The notes: generated by a model from the sequence alone, not told the origin. 46,885 bases of DNA from Blastochloris sulfoviridis (GCF_008630065.1 NZ_VWPL01000026.1:1-46885); one strand, 5' to 3'; shown: positions 29,657-39,090, counted from the stretch's first letter. A program made the numbers and translations.

Positions 29657-29689
29657 CGGCTGTCGAGCCCGCCGTAGGGAGCCTCGTCG

Positions 29690-29830
29690 TCCCGAGCAAG
29701 CGGCAACGCCGCGCGGGATCGTTCCCTCCGGGTGTCATCCCGACCGAGCGTCAGCGAGAGCCGGGATCGTTTTCAGAAAGAGGTCCCTTTCCGGCACGCG
29801 GTCCCGGGTCTCGCTGCGCTCGCCGGGACG
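29690..29830. repeat. CCCGGGA-type repeat related to the right-end tandem array
   Basis: Lies between the Zur box and the copA stop. The 38-bp stretch 29734-29771 (GTCATCCCG...GAGCGTCAGCGAGAGCCGGG...) is nearly identical to each 120-bp unit at 46548-46885. It is flanked by divergent GTCCCGGG / CCGGGACG arms. Confidence 0.7.
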
Positions 29831-29840
29831 ATGGCCCCCA

Positions 29841-32096
29841 TCACAGCCCGCTTCTCCAGCGCTTGAGCAGCAGCGAGTTGGAGACCACCGACACCGAGGA
29901 CATCGCCATCGCCGCCCCCGCCAGCGCCGGGGTGAGGAAGCCCAGCGCCGCCAGCGGCAGGCCGCTGACATTGTAGATGAACGCCCAGAACAGGTTCTGG
30001 CGGATCTTGGCCACTGTGCGCCGGGCGATGTCGAGCGCCGCCGGCACGAGGCGCGGATCGGGCCGCATCAAGGTGACGCCGGCCGCGGCAATCGCCGCGT
30101 CGGTGCCGGTGCCCATGGCGATGCCGAGCGTGGCGGCGGCCAGCGCCGGCGCGTCATTGATGCCGTCGCCGACCATGGCGACGCGGTGGCCTTCCCGCTC
30201 CAGCGCCGCCAGCGCCGCCGCCTTGCCCTCGGGCTTCACCTCGGCATCGAATCCGTCGAGCCCGGCCTCGCGGGCGATGGCCGCGGCGACCGCCGGATTG
30301 TCGCCGGTCAGCATGCGCACGGTGAGGCCGCGGGCCTTGAGCGCAGCCACCGCCTCGGCGGCGCCGGGGCGCAGCGGATCGGCGAAGCCGAGCACGCCGC
30401 GCGCGGTCCCATCGAGCGCGACGATGGCGGCGGTGCGGGCCTGGCCCTCGATCCGCGCCAGCGCCACGGCGACCGGCGCCGGATCGATGCCGCGCTCGGC
30501 CATCAGTTCGCGATTGCCGATCGCCACCGCCTGCCCCGCAACCTCACCCACCAGGCCGCGGCCGATGGCGGCGGCAACACCGGTGGCCGGCTGGAGCGCG
30601 AGGCCGCGCGCCCGCGCCGCCTCCACCACGGCGCGGCCCAGCGGATGCTCGCTCGCTGCCTGCAATGAGGCTGCGACAGCCAGCAGCCCGGCCTCGTCGC
30701 CATCGGCGGCAAAGACGTCGGTCACCGCCGGGCGCCCTTCGGTGAGCGTGCCGGTCTTGTCGAACACCACGGTATCAACGCTCGCCGCCCGCTCCAGCGC
30801 CTCGATGTCCTTGACCAGGATGCCGGCCTTCGCCGCAGCACCGGTGCCGGCCACCAGCGCGGCCGGCGTCGCCAGCCCCAGCGCACACGGGCAGGCGATC
30901 ACCAGCACCGAGACGGCGGTCATCAGCGCCTCCTCGAAACTGGCACCGCCGATGAGCCAGCCGGCCATGGCGGCGAGCGCGATCGCCACCACCGCCGGCA
31001 CGAACACGGCCGCCACGCGATCGACCAGAAGCTGCACCGGCGCCTTGCCGGTCTGGGCTGCCTCGACCAGGCGGGTGATGCGGGCAAGCGTGGTGTCCTC
31101 GCCAACCGCCACCGCCCGCACCAAGAGCCGCCCTGCCCCATTGAGCGCGCCGGAGGCGACGCGGTCGCCCGGCCGCTTGGCCACCGGCAGGCTCTCGCCG
31201 GTGATCAGCGATTCGTCGGCCTCGCTCGTGCCCTCCTCGACGATGCCATCGACCGGCATGCGGGCGCCGGGGCGCACCACCACCAGATCGCCGCCTGCGA
31301 CCGCCTCGATGCCGACCTCGCGCTCGACGCCGTCGCGCAGCACCGCCGCCCGTTCGGGGCGCAGCGTCATCAGCGTGCGCACCGCCTCGGTGGTGCCGCG
31401 CCGGGCGCGGGTCTCCAGCCATTTGCCGAGCATCACGAAGGTGATGACCGCCGCCGCCGCCTCGAAATAGAGGTGGCCGGTGGCATGCTCGCCATGCAGC
31501 GCGATCATCCACAGGCTGAAGGCGTAGGCGGCGGAGGTGCCGAGCGCCACCAGCACGTCCATATTGGCCGAGCCGGCACGCAGCGCCTTGGCGGCGCCGC
31601 GATAGAACCGGGCGCCGACCAGCACCTGCACCGGCGTCGCCAGGAGAAGCTGCGTCCAGGGGCCGAGGTGCAGGTTGAGCCCGAACGGCGCCAGCACCAT
31701 CGGCGCCACCAGCGGCAGCGTCAGCACCACCGAGACGATGAGGGCGAGCAGCGTCCGGCGCTCGTCGGCGAGGCGACGGGCCTCGCGCTCGGCCTCGGCC
31801 AGCTTCCGGGCCTGGGCATCGCGCAGGCGGGGGGTGGCGGAGAAGCCGGCGCCCTCCACCGCCTCGGCCAGCGCCTTCTCGTCCGGCCCGCCGGGCGCGA
31901 CGCGAACATCGGCGCGCTCCAGCGGCAGGTTGACGCTGACGGCCGTGACGCCCGGCAGGCGGGCCAGCACCCGCTCCACCCGCGCCGAGCAGGCGGCGCA
32001 GGTCATGCCGGAGATGTCGAGCACGATGGTGCGGGCGGGCTGAGCCCCGGCAGCGGACAAGGGCGGATCGGCGGCAAGGTGCGTGGCGGCGGTCAT
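29841..32096 (-). CDS. copA: Copper-exporting P1B-type ATPase
   Basis: Inner-membrane pump that exports Cu(I) from the cytosol, 751 residues. One N-terminal heavy-metal domain with Cys33 and Cys36 (GMTCAACSARVERVL), eight predicted spans, the transport CPC at 402-404 (ACPCALGLATP), phosphorylation Asp446 in DKTGTLTEG, TGES, and the hinge MVGDGINDAPAL. The last span has YNVSGLPLAA and MAMSSVSVVSNSLLL, the residues that mark CopA over zinc and cadmium pumps. It lies upstream of the zinc block on the same strand, separated by a repeat and the Zur box, and is probably regulated separately. Confidence 0.95.
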   Translation of the reverse strand: MTAATHLAADPPLSAAGAQPARTIVLDISGMTCAACSARVERVLARLPGVTAVSVNLPLERADVRVAPGGPDEKALAEAVEGAGFSATPRLRDAQARKLAEAEREARRLADERRTLLALIVSVVLTLPLVAPMVLAPFGLNLHLGPWTQLLLATPVQVLVGARFYRGAAKALRAGSANMDVLVALGTSAAYAFSLWMIALHGEHATGHLYFEAAAAVITFVMLGKWLETRARRGTTEAVRTLMTLRPERAAVLRDGVEREVGIEAVAGGDLVVVRPGARMPVDGIVEEGTSEADESLITGESLPVAKRPGDRVASGALNGAGRLLVRAVAVGEDTTLARITRLVEAAQTGKAPVQLLVDRVAAVFVPAVVAIALAAMAGWLIGGASFEEALMTAVSVLVIACPCALGLATPAALVAGTGAAAKAGILVKDIEALERAASVDTVVFDKTGTLTEGRPAVTDVFAADGDEAGLLAVAASLQAASEHPLGRAVVEAARARGLALQPATGVAAAIGRGLVGEVAGQAVAIGNRELMAERGIDPAPVAVALARIEGQARTAAIVALDGTARGVLGFADPLRPGAAEAVAALKARGLTVRMLTGDNPAVAAAIAREAGLDGFDAEVKPEGKAAALAALEREGHRVAMVGDGINDAPALAAATLGIAMGTGTDAAIAAAGVTLMRPDPRLVPAALDIARRTVAKIRQNLFWAFIYNVSGLPLAALGFLTPALAGAAMAMSSVSVVSNSLLLKRWRSGL

Positions 32097-32304
32097 GGCC
32101 CATCATATAGGCCGCCGCCGGCGGGCGGGAACGCCAGCGGATCCGCCGGTGGCGGAGAATGCGGCGGCACGGGCCGGCTCGCCCCTCCCCAGTGTCTGTC
32201 ACACGATGCACACGATCCGCCGAACAGCGTCTGGACATGGCGAAAACCTGCCCTTATAACCCGCCCACTTCGCAGCGACCGGCCTTGAGCCGGAGCGGTG
32301 CGGC

Positions 32305-32380
32305 GCCCAGGTAGCTCAGTTGGTAGAGCACGTGACTGAAAATCACGGTGTCGGTGGTTCGATTCCGCCCCTGGGCACCA
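32305..32380 (+). tRNA. tRNA-Phe (anticodon GAA)
   Basis: 76-nt cloverleaf with acceptor GCCCAGG/CCTGGGC, D-arm AGCTCAGTTGGTAGAGC, anticodon stem GTGA/TCAC enclosing CTGAAAA (anticodon GAA), T-arm GGTGGTTCGATTCCGCC and an encoded CCA end. A patch of foreign-looking sequence begins right after its 3' end. Confidence 0.97.
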
Positions 32381-32949
32381 CTAAATTCCGCATAGTCAGC
32401 TTGTTGAGATGAGCGCCTTCCGGCGTCCCTAAGGCGCGTTCCCTTTGGGGTATCGCTGCGGGTAACGGCGGAAAGTCACAGCCCTCGCTTCCCCCCAGAA
32501 CGAAAGAGCCGTCCGAAGGCGACTCCAGCGTGGCGATGCCAGGCAGGATCAGCGGCGCCGGACGTAGAAGCCCTCCGCCTCGGGCAGCGGCGTTTCGCCG
32601 ATAATGATGCCGACCGCGAGGGACAGCGCGCACGACACAGGGCGACAGAGGCAGCAGAGTAGGCTCAATCGGCGGCATCGCGCGCGGCCTCCTCGACCTC
32701 GGCGCTGCCAGCGTCGAGTTCATCCCGAGAGCGGTTGCGGGACCAGGAGTTGAAGCTGAGAATGGCTTGAGCGATAAAACCAAAAGGGACACAGCCGCTT
32801 AAGCTAGCTCTGCACAAGAGTCTGATTTTTCTTGATTTTTCGGAGAGAGTCGCTAGTTTAATCAATGGCAGCCATGCGCCGGAATTACCCAGAGCATTCG
32901 CAAGATTGCAGGCGAGAAATCGCAATCATGGGCCGGGGGGCTGCCGCTT
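32381..32949. other. Gene-free region with ORF remnants after tRNA-Phe
   Basis: No intact gene recognised. On the minus strand two short frames have protein-like ends: one ends in SAEVEEAARDAAD (stop at 32665), and the next, offset by one base, ends in GIIIGETPLPEAEGFYVRRR (stop at 32549). I cannot name either. The overlapping, offset pair recalls degraded phage-type genes, but this is only a guess. Base composition falls towards the AT-richer DUF3800 remnant. Confidence 0.4.
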
Positions 32950-33743
32950 TCATTTAAACAGGTCGATCAGTCGATTTTGTTCATCGGTAAGACCGCATTC
33001 CTCCGGTTTCGGAACCACCTTCACGCCATATGAAAGGTAGTTCCCCTTCCTCTGATAAGTAATAGGCTTCAATATCTCTGCATACCTCAGTTCACAATTA
33101 CCATATGGGTTAGGCGCGACCGCGCAAGCAAACGATGACGCGATAGCATCTACCAACTGAAGGCTAGCGCTTCTTGAGTGATCCTGCGCATCAACACCAT
33201 CAATGTCGATAACTGGCCAGTGAATTTTTATCTCAGGATCATTCAGCGCTTTCAAGCGACGCAAATATTCACGAAACGTTTCGTAGGACATCCCGCCACG
33301 ACGAGAGAATGTAATTGCAACGCGACCGTCACCTTCGGGCACGCGCGGGCGAAGGTCGCGGCACAGCCATGATAGACGCTCTATAAGGTAGCGTGTCATA
33401 TAGAAATAAAATTGGTTCTTATTGGCGTAAATCCCCTGAGGAATTGGTCGTTTTGCTGCAATCACACTCATTGCTCGAAGTGGCTTCGTAGAAATTATTT
33501 GAGCGGCGACAACTCTTTGACTGTGATTTAGCTCCACAAAGTGCAGTGCACGACTCTTCTTTTCGGGCATCCTTGCGGAAATCTCATCGCGCCAAGCTAC
33601 TGCATCAAGTCGGTGAACTTGGCGGAAGAGGCACGCCGAAAGTATCAACCAGGACGACGACCCACCGCGTGCGCCGGCTCGCGGAATTTTTCAAGCCCAT
33701 CATCGCCCGACTCATCAATGAATGCCAAATAACTGTGTGTCAT
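32950..33743 (-). pseudogene. DUF3800 protein gene broken by a frameshift
   Basis: Starting at 33743, the minus strand reads MTHSYLAFIDESGDDG, the conserved acidic N-terminal motif of DUF3800 proteins. After FREP the frame is lost and stops. The rest of the protein continues in another frame near 33650: RGGSSSWLILSACLFRQV, then LHFVELNHSQR, FSRRGGMSYETFREYLRRL, WPVIDIDGVDAQDHSR and the C-terminus. One small indel around 33655-33670 therefore splits an otherwise complete gene of about 263 codons. DUF3800 members have an RNase-H-like acidic core and are frequent on mobile and defence-rich islands. Lower GC than the flanks suggests horizontal arrival. A sequencing error is the alternative. Confidence 0.8.
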
Positions 33744-33839
33744 GTGACGTTATTATCATGAATCTAATTTGTTCCCCTTGTTCCCCAACGCCCAAGCGTT
33801 TGGGGAACAGAGCGCTCGGTGCTCTGATCGCCGAAAATC

Positions 33840-34050
33840 TCCGGCGGCACCATGAGCGGCGCTGGCCGCGACGCTCTCGCTCTGCCCGGCCCGGTGAAGA
33901 CCTGCCGCAAGCTCGGCCTGTCGTTCTTCGCCTGTCTCGGCCAGCACCTCCGCATCAAAGGCGCCCGTCCCGGCCCGTGCCGCCGCTCGCCGATCTCGCC
34001 AGCCCTCGCGCCAACCCGCTGCCCGGGAGCCTGCCACGGTTACGGCTGAT
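33840..34050 (+). pseudogene. Transposase-like C-terminal remnant
   Basis: One frame reads VKTCRKLGLSFFACLGQHL, and a different frame continues as VPPLADLASPRANPLPG. Together they recall the C-terminal end of a transposase seen in related bacteria, with at least one frameshift. No inverted ends or upstream part are visible. The family cannot be named with certainty. The 539-bp gap 33744-34282 otherwise holds a hairpin at 33780-33808 and the repeat at 34083-34201. Confidence 0.35.
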
Positions 34051-34082
34051 GATCCGGCGCGAGGCCAGCGGTCCTGTGCAAG

Positions 34083-34201
34083 ACCAACGGCCGCGAAAGC
34101 TGGCCGTTGGTCCGCGCGCGGATTTTCGCGAAATCTTTGATTTCGGATGAGAAAATACGCGAGAGCCAACGGCCCCACACGTCAGCGTCTGGGGCCGTTC
34201 G
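34083..34201 (+). repeat. Composite palindromic repeat, uninterrupted copy
   Basis: Three consecutive parts: palindrome ACCAACGGCC...GGCCGTTGGT (34083-34111), GCGGATTTTCGCGAAATC (about 34119-34136), and palindrome CCAACGGCCCC...GGGGCCGTTCG (34166-34201). The reverse complement of 39091-39386 has the same three parts in the same order, but with a 167-bp element inserted between them. Confidence 0.85.
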
Positions 34202-34282
34202 TATCTCGCACTGAGGGCTTCCCGCCGGCCCCGCCAGATCGGCCGCATCGGCCAGCGGGGCCGCGCGCGCTTGCGAGGAGGA

Positions 34283-35014
34283 TCAGCGTCTGATCCTGGC
34301 CGGGTCGCCCGTCACGTCGGCCGACGGCTCGGAACTGAGCCAGCGATACAGCAAGCCGCCGATGGCGCCTCCGACCAATGGCGCCACCCAGAACAGCCAT
34401 AGCTGCGCCAGCGCCCAACCGCCGACGAACAAGGCCGGTCCTGTGCTCCGGGCCGGATTCACCGAGGTGTTGGTCACCGGAATGCTGATGAGGTGGATAA
34501 GGGTGAGCCCGAGGCCGATCGCGATCGGCGCAAACCCGGCCGGCGCCCGACCGTGGGTCGACCCCATGATGATGAAGAGGAACATCATGGTGAGGACGAT
34601 TTCGGCGAGCAGGCAGGAGACCAGGCCGTACTTGCCCGGCGAGTGATCGCCAAATCCGTTCGCGGCGAAGCCCTTGGCCAGACTGAAGTCGGCGGTGCCG
34701 CTCGCGATCGCATAGAGGACGGCGGCGCCGATCACCGCACCAACGACCTGCGCAAGGATGTAGGGAACGACCTGGCCGGCCGGAAACCGTCCGCCGGCCG
34801 CGAGCCCCACGGTGACGGCCGGATTGAGATGACATCCGGAGACGTGACCGATGGCATAGGCCATCGTCAGCACGGTCAAGCCGAACGCGAGCGACACGCC
34901 GACGAGGCCGATCCCGACCTCCGGAAAGCCCGCCGCGATCACCGCGCTGCCGCAGCCGCCAAAGGTGAGCCAAAACGTGCCGATCATCTCGGCCACGAGT
35001 TTCCTTGCGTTCAC
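34283..35014 (-). CDS. aqpZ: Aquaporin Z
   Basis: Inner-membrane water channel of the MIP family, 243 residues with six spans and two half-helices bearing the NPA boxes (HLNPAVTVG and [12 protein letters not shown]). The second has the Arg of the selectivity filter, and the narrow-pore residues suggest water rather than glycerol. The GTG at 35014 is chosen as start: AGGAGG ends 6 nt before it, whereas an ATG at 35020 directly abuts that site and the longer open frame has no similarity. It is divergent from nothing; the SH3 protein gene lies 154 nt upstream on the same strand. Confidence 0.93.
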   Translation of the reverse strand: MNARKLVAEMIGTFWLTFGGCGSAVIAAGFPEVGIGLVGVSLAFGLTVLTMAYAIGHVSGCHLNPAVTVGLAAGGRFPAGQVVPYILAQVVGAVIGAAVLYAIASGTADFSLAKGFAANGFGDHSPGKYGLVSCLLAEIVLTMMFLFIIMGSTHGRAPAGFAPIAIGLGLTLIHLISIPVTNTSVNPARSTGPALFVGGWALAQLWLFWVAPLVGGAIGGLLYRWLSSEPSADVTGDPARIRR

Positions 35015-35168
35015 GGGCATCCTCCTGTCGACAATCGAGACGGCTCGATCTGCAGTTCCGTTTTTGCAACGCTTGGTCGTGTCGCCGCGATCGTCCCCAA
35101 ATACGCCGGCCGGCGCAATGCAATTTGTGACGCGATCTCTCGGATTCGGATCGATCGGCCACCACGGA

Positions 35169-36197
35169 TCAGCCGCCATCGACGAGGGCGTCGGGCAGCA
35201 CGAAGGTCTCGGCGTCGTCGACGGTGACGAGGGTGTCGTCGCCGTCCCGCCGCGTGGTCACCGTGCCGGCGCTGGTCGTGACCTGCCCGTGGCTGACGTG
35301 CAGCGTGCGCTTGAAGCCGTCCGGCAAGGTCACATCGACGGTCGCCACGCCCTTGCCGCTGCGCACGACGCCGAAATCGCAGGCCCGGACCGAGTCGTTG
35401 CCCTTGAAGCTGCACGGGATCTGACCGGTCGCATGATAAAGCGTGTCCGCCACCCGGGCGTCCTGCGGCCCGGCGGGGGCTGCGGCCTCCCGGAGATGGC
35501 GGCCGTCCACCCAGCCGGCCGCGTCGGCGTCGCCGGTGAGCTGGACACGGCACCAGCGCGCGCCGTCGATGGGCCGGCACCCCAAATTGCGCACCACGGC
35601 GCCTTCGCCGAGCTGGAGGATGGTTTGCGCCTGCGCCGAAGGCTCGGCGCGAAGCTTGAGCGTGTCGCCGGCCACAAGCCCCATCACGGCCCAGAAGTCC
35701 GGCCCACCGCCATAGCTGTCGGCGAAGTCGGGCTGCGGGACGGGCGGCATGGCAGGGCTCCCGTCCGGTCCGGCGGAACCACCCTGTCCAGCGTCGATCC
35801 GGAAGTCGATGGCGAAGTCGGCTCCCTCGTTGCGGCGTGCGGCGGCGCGCACGAGATGGACATCGACGACATAGACGCCGTCCACCGGCAGGACGCCCGA
35901 GAAGTCGCTGCCCGAGACCTGACCGATGAACATGGCCGTATCGCTGCCGGGGGCCAGTACATTGAAATTGGCGCTGGCGTTGCGCGCGCGCAGGCTGACC
36001 GACAGGGTCTGGCCGGCCTTGGCCTCAAGCCGGTACTGCGCGCTGCGGTCACCCTTCACGCTGCCCTTGAAGGACGCGGAGGCGGCCCCGGCCGCGAACT
36101 GGACATCGACTTGGCGAACACCCTTTGCGGTCGCGCCTGGAACGCCCGTCGCGGCCAAAATCATCGCAGCGATCGCGGCCACCAGCGCATTTTTCAT
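35169..36197 (-). CDS. Periplasmic SH3-domain protein, function unknown
   Basis: Secreted protein of 342 residues. The signal peptide ([24 protein letters not shown]) is followed by a PPC-like beta-sandwich (about 30-135, [20 protein letters not shown], then [17 protein letters not shown]). Next is a bacterial SH3 domain (about 170-235, [26 protein letters not shown]...GWVDGRHL). The C-terminal part (250-342) has a conserved-looking CSF...[12 protein letters not shown] pair of cysteines and beta strands. SH3b domains often bind peptidoglycan peptides, so a cell-envelope role is plausible but not shown. Confidence 0.8.
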   Translation of the reverse strand: MKNALVAAIAAMILAATGVPGATAKGVRQVDVQFAAGAASASFKGSVKGDRSAQYRLEAKAGQTLSVSLRARNASANFNVLAPGSDTAMFIGQVSGSDFSGVLPVDGVYVVDVHLVRAAARRNEGADFAIDFRIDAGQGGSAGPDGSPAMPPVPQPDFADSYGGGPDFWAVMGLVAGDTLKLRAEPSAQAQTILQLGEGAVVRNLGCRPIDGARWCRVQLTGDADAAGWVDGRHLREAAAPAGPQDARVADTLYHATGQIPCSFKGNDSVRACDFGVVRSGKGVATVDVTLPDGFKRTLHVSHGQVTTSAGTVTTRRDGDDTLVTVDDAETFVLPDALVDGG

Positions 36198-36335
36198 GGA
36201 TTTCCCCCTCCGCCGGCGATGGTTTGCGGCACATTACGTTCCTGGAGCAGTCAAAACGGATACACTCCAACTTTTCTGGAGCCCGAAGACCTTAAGCTCG
36301 GCTTTGCCAGAGATTCAACAACACGTCGAAGCATT

Positions 36336-36365
36336 TTGACGCTCGATGTCCATCCCGCTTTTATA
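36336..36365 (+). promoter_or_regulatory. Candidate promoter of yidB
   Basis: TTGACG (36336-36341) and TTTATA (36360-36365) are 18 nt apart, about 60 bp upstream of yidB. A second AT box, TATAAT, lies at 36372-36377. The AT-rich run stands out from the surrounding DNA. Confidence 0.5.
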
Positions 36366-36426
36366 GTATGGTATAATGTATTGAATGGCGACACGCCTCG
36401 CGTCATGACTTGCGGAGGAGATGCCC

Positions 36427-36795
36427 ATGGGATTCCTCGACGATGTCGGAAATGCCCTGCAGGGCGTCATTAATCGCACGGGACCGGACGGCATCCCGCC
36501 GATGATCACCGAGGCTTTGGCGAAGACCAGCCTCCGTGATTTGCAGGGCGTGGTGACCAAGCTGCAGGAGAGCGGCCTCACCGAGCAGGTGCAGTCATGG
36601 CTCGGAACGGGAGCCAACCTGCCCATCTCCGCCGACCAAATCCGCGAGGCGCTCGGCAGCGGTTACATCAAGCAGCTCGGAGATAAGCTCGGCTTGCCGC
36701 TCGACGCGGCCGCCAAGTTCCTGGCCGACCAGTTGCCGGAGGCCGTCGACAAGGCAAGCCCCGACGGCACGCTGGAAACCCAGAGCGTTCGCTGA
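36427..36795 (+). CDS. YidB family (DUF937) protein
   Basis: Small soluble protein of 122 residues. GFLDDVGNALQGV, then LQESGLTEQVQSWLGTGANLPIS, LGSGYIKQLGDKLGL and AAKFLADQLPEAVDKASPDG are the hallmarks of the YidB/DUF937 family, whose role is unknown. The ATG at 36427 is preferred: GGAGG ends 8 nt before it, while the ATG at 36421 is only 2 nt away. The last codons (SVR and the stop) lie inside a dispersed palindrome starting at 36783. The DUF3597 gene follows on the same strand. Confidence 0.9.
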   Translation: MGFLDDVGNALQGVINRTGPDGIPPMITEALAKTSLRDLQGVVTKLQESGLTEQVQSWLGTGANLPISADQIREALGSGYIKQLGDKLGLPLDAAAKFLADQLPEAVDKASPDGTLETQSVR

Positions 36796-37003
36796 TCTGA
36801 TCGAACCAGGCGGACGCTCTAAAGTAATGAGTTGTCGCATTCTGTTTCGCAAATCGGTTCCCACTTTTGCGGAGAATGCTTGGGTCTTCGAGTTGTCGCA
36901 TTCTGTTTCGCAAATCGGTTCCCACTTTTGCGGAGAATGCTTGGGTCTTCGAGTTGTCGCGTTCTCTTTCGCAAAACCGGTTCCCACTTTTGCGGAGAAT
37001 GCT
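36783..37003. repeat. Head palindrome plus three 61-bp tandem units
   Basis: The head (GAGCGTTCGCTGATCTGATC ... GGACGCTCTAA) overlaps the yidB stop. Units then begin at 36829, 36890 and 36951, exactly 61 bp apart. Each contains TTCGCAAA-CGGTTCCCACTTTTGCG and is itself an imperfect palindrome (GCATTC...GAATGC). A 17-bp direct duplication (ATACCAAGGGCCGCAAG) follows at 37006-37039. The 508-bp gap holds no gene. Confidence 0.9.
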
Positions 37004-37061
37004 TAATACCAAGGGCCGCAAGATACCAAGGGCCGCAAGACATGACGCGTCATGCCCGTGA

Positions 37062-37172
37062 TTGCAGCCAAGCTTGTGCAGGCTGCATGAATTTGCCTGC
37101 GCGGGCATCACGACTTGAAACGTCCTTTGAAACAAAGACGTGGATGGCCGGGACGGAGCCCGGCCCTGACGA
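37062..37172. repeat. Dispersed ~110-bp repeat, copy 2
   Basis: Homologous along its length to 5143-5253 between clpX and clpP, from GCAGCCA-GCTTG to the GGCCGGGAC...CCCGGCC palindrome. Confidence 0.75.
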
Positions 37173-37303
37173 GGGCCAATCAAAGACGAGGGCCGCCGGT
37201 ATAAGCGCGCCGGCGGCGCATCTGCCGGCCGGCAAGACGAGTTCCGACAGGCTTGCGGGATCCCGTTTGCAGTGAGTGACGAGCCTCAACACGGAGGATG
37301 GAG

Positions 37304-37711
37304 ATGAGCATACTCGACAAGATCGTGTCGTCGATCTTCGGCCGGGCCAAGGCGAGCGAAGTCGCCGCAACGCCGGCGAAACCGGCCTCGCCGGCGGCGT
37401 CGGCCGCCAGCGCCGCCCCGGCATCTGCGTCCGCAGCGGCGACGGCGACGGCTTCAGTCGACGTCGCGGCGGTCCTGTCGGCGTTGGCCAGCCAGACCAC
37501 GGAGAAGCTCGACTGGCGCCGCTCGATCGTCGACCTGCTGAAGCTCCTCGATCTCGACAGCAGCCTGGCGGCCCGCAAGGAATTGGCCAGGGAGCTGCAC
37601 TATCCCGGCGATCCGGACGGCTCCGCTGCGATGAATGTCTGGCTGCACAAGCAGGTGATGCAGAAGCTTGCGGACAATGGCGGCAAGGTGCCCGACGATC
37701 TAAAAGACTGA
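37304..37711 (+). CDS. DUF3597 domain protein
   Basis: Protein of 135 residues. A short N-terminal helix (MSILDKIVSSIFGRAK) is followed by an Ala/Pro-rich linker (about 17-50) and a compact C-terminal DUF3597 domain (EKLDWRRSIVDLLKLLDLD, ARKELARELHYPGD, MNVWLHKQVMQKLADNGGKV). Function unknown; the family is widespread in alphaproteobacteria and the domain is also found with LysM proteins (from memory). The start at 37304 is set by GGAGG 6 nt upstream; an in-frame ATG two codons earlier is less well placed. It shares strand and neighbourhood with yidB. Confidence 0.92.
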   Translation: MSILDKIVSSIFGRAKASEVAATPAKPASPAASAASAAPASASAAATATASVDVAAVLSALASQTTEKLDWRRSIVDLLKLLDLDSSLAARKELARELHYPGDPDGSAAMNVWLHKQVMQKLADNGGKVPDDLKD

Positions 37712-37867
37712 GCGGCGAACCGTGACCTCGCGCCAGCTTTGCTCTCGCTCATCGCCGCAATCCGGTCGAGGACCGGCCCGTTCTGGGCCGGGCTGAAGGG
37801 TCCATCGGGGGAAGGCCGCGCGCGTCACTCCGGTTTTGAGATCTTTTGCTGTAACTCGCCATCATAT

Positions 37868-37903
37868 CCACAAAAAAGAGGGCCAGCATCGGCTGGCCCT
37901 CTT
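37868..37903 (-). terminator. Intrinsic terminator of the outer-membrane protein gene
   Basis: 12-bp perfect stem AAGAGGGCCAGC / GCTGGCCCTCTT, loop ATCG, followed on the minus strand by TTTTTTGTGG. It lies 26 nt after the stop of the beta-barrel gene. DUF3597 on the other strand may end at the same hairpin but lacks a T-run there. Confidence 0.9.
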
Positions 37904-37929
37904 GGTATTCCACACTGGAATCTATTCCA

Positions 37930-38727
37930 TCACCAGGAATTGAACCGGTAGTTCACGGAAAGCTTGAACGTCTGAACGGTCGGCTCGAGGGTCGCGTAGA
38001 GGGCGTCGTTCAGATTGAACCCGTTGATCGCAGGCAGGCTGAGGTCCTTCGTATCGAACGACGAATAGCGATACTCCGCCTTCAACGAGATGTTGTTCGT
38101 CAGCTTCGATTCGGCACCGACGCCGACGAACCAGCCGTCGAAGTCCGGGATGCCGACCACAAACGTGCCGTTGCCGAAGCCGAGGGTGCCGCTCGCCTCC
38201 AAGTCATCGATGCTGAGATTGGTGTATCCGGCCGACAGATACCAGAGCGTGGCAGGCGACGACAAGTATCCGAGACGGACGCCGACCGACCACTGGCCGT
38301 TGACATCGGTTTTCGCCTGGCCGCTTGCGGTGCGCCGTCTGGCTTCCTCGCCCTCCCAGTCGATGTAGGACGCCGAGGCCGACGCTTTGACGTCTTCGTT
38401 GTGCCAGTCGTAATCGACGAAGGCACCGATCACGAACTGCTGGGAAAACTGGTAGTCGAAGCCGGCATTGAGGCCGAACAGGAACCCCTGGGCGCCCAGG
38501 CCGTTCAGCTCGGCGGACACATCGCCGTAGCCGGGATAGGTGCCGCCGGCCAGATCATAGGTGCCGGCCGCGCCGCCAATGCCAGCGCCGACATAGAAGC
38601 CGGTCCATGTGGGCGGCGCCTCGATGGGCGTCTTGTAGACACGGGTGCCCAGGTCGGCCGCAACCGCCGGCTGAATGACGAACGCCGCGGCAAGCACCAC
38701 CCCAGCGCCAAGGAAACTACGTTTCAT
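37930..38727 (-). CDS. Outer-membrane beta-barrel protein (Omp25/RopB-like)
   Basis: Secreted 8-strand-type barrel of 265 residues. The signal peptide MKRSFLGAGVVLAAAFVIQPAVA is followed by PPTWTGFYVGAGIGGAAG, the standard opening of Hyphomicrobiales OMP_b-brl proteins. It has strands such as FGLNAGFDYQFSQQFVIGAF, VRLGYLSSPATLWYLSAGYT and NNISLKAEYRYSSF, ending in NYRFNSW. The start at 38727 has GGAGGG upstream; the open frame extends 15 codons further up. It stands alone with its own terminator. Confidence 0.9.
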   Translation of the reverse strand: MKRSFLGAGVVLAAAFVIQPAVAADLGTRVYKTPIEAPPTWTGFYVGAGIGGAAGTYDLAGGTYPGYGDVSAELNGLGAQGFLFGLNAGFDYQFSQQFVIGAFVDYDWHNEDVKASASASYIDWEGEEARRRTASGQAKTDVNGQWSVGVRLGYLSSPATLWYLSAGYTNLSIDDLEASGTLGFGNGTFVVGIPDFDGWFVGVGAESKLTNNISLKAEYRYSSFDTKDLSLPAINGFNLNDALYATLEPTVQTFKLSVNYRFNSW

Positions 38728-39090
38728 GGTTGCCCTCCTCAATGACCGAACAGCGGCGAATCGCGGTTGCATGGCGCCGAATGTTCAATCAGTGGGCGGC
38801 ACTTTCCCTTAGCCGTTGCAGGCCGGCTAGTGCATAAAAGTCACAGAGGCGACAGAATCCGCCAACCTGTGATTTAACCTTAAGCGATGTTGTAATTATG
38901 CGTTGCGCTTTCGGCGATCGGCGGCGCGCGCGCCGATACCGTCCCCCGCCGCCAGCCAATCGCCTGGGTTGCAGTCCGCCCTCAATGGCGGGGCCTCACC
39001 GGAGGCCCCTTCCCTGCAACCCGGCGGGACTCACGGACCCAGCGGGACTCACGGATCTGAGTCTGCCGCGTGAGATCAATGGCTTAATAT
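38728..39090. other. Gene-free upstream region of the barrel gene
   Basis: An AT-rich patch around 38820-38905 probably holds the minus-strand promoter of the outer-membrane gene. A short direct duplication (GCGGGACTCACGGA, twice, about 39025-39053) follows. I see no gene. Confidence 0.4.

Noticed and set aside
32343-32792. Minus-strand ORF ending in RGGIEPPTP
   Set aside because: The end is a translation of tRNA-Phe in antisense, a well-known annotation artefact; the rest has no similarity I recognise.
32305-34282. An att-site pair flanking the island after tRNA-Phe
   Set aside because: I looked for a second copy of the tRNA 3' end downstream and did not see one in the window.
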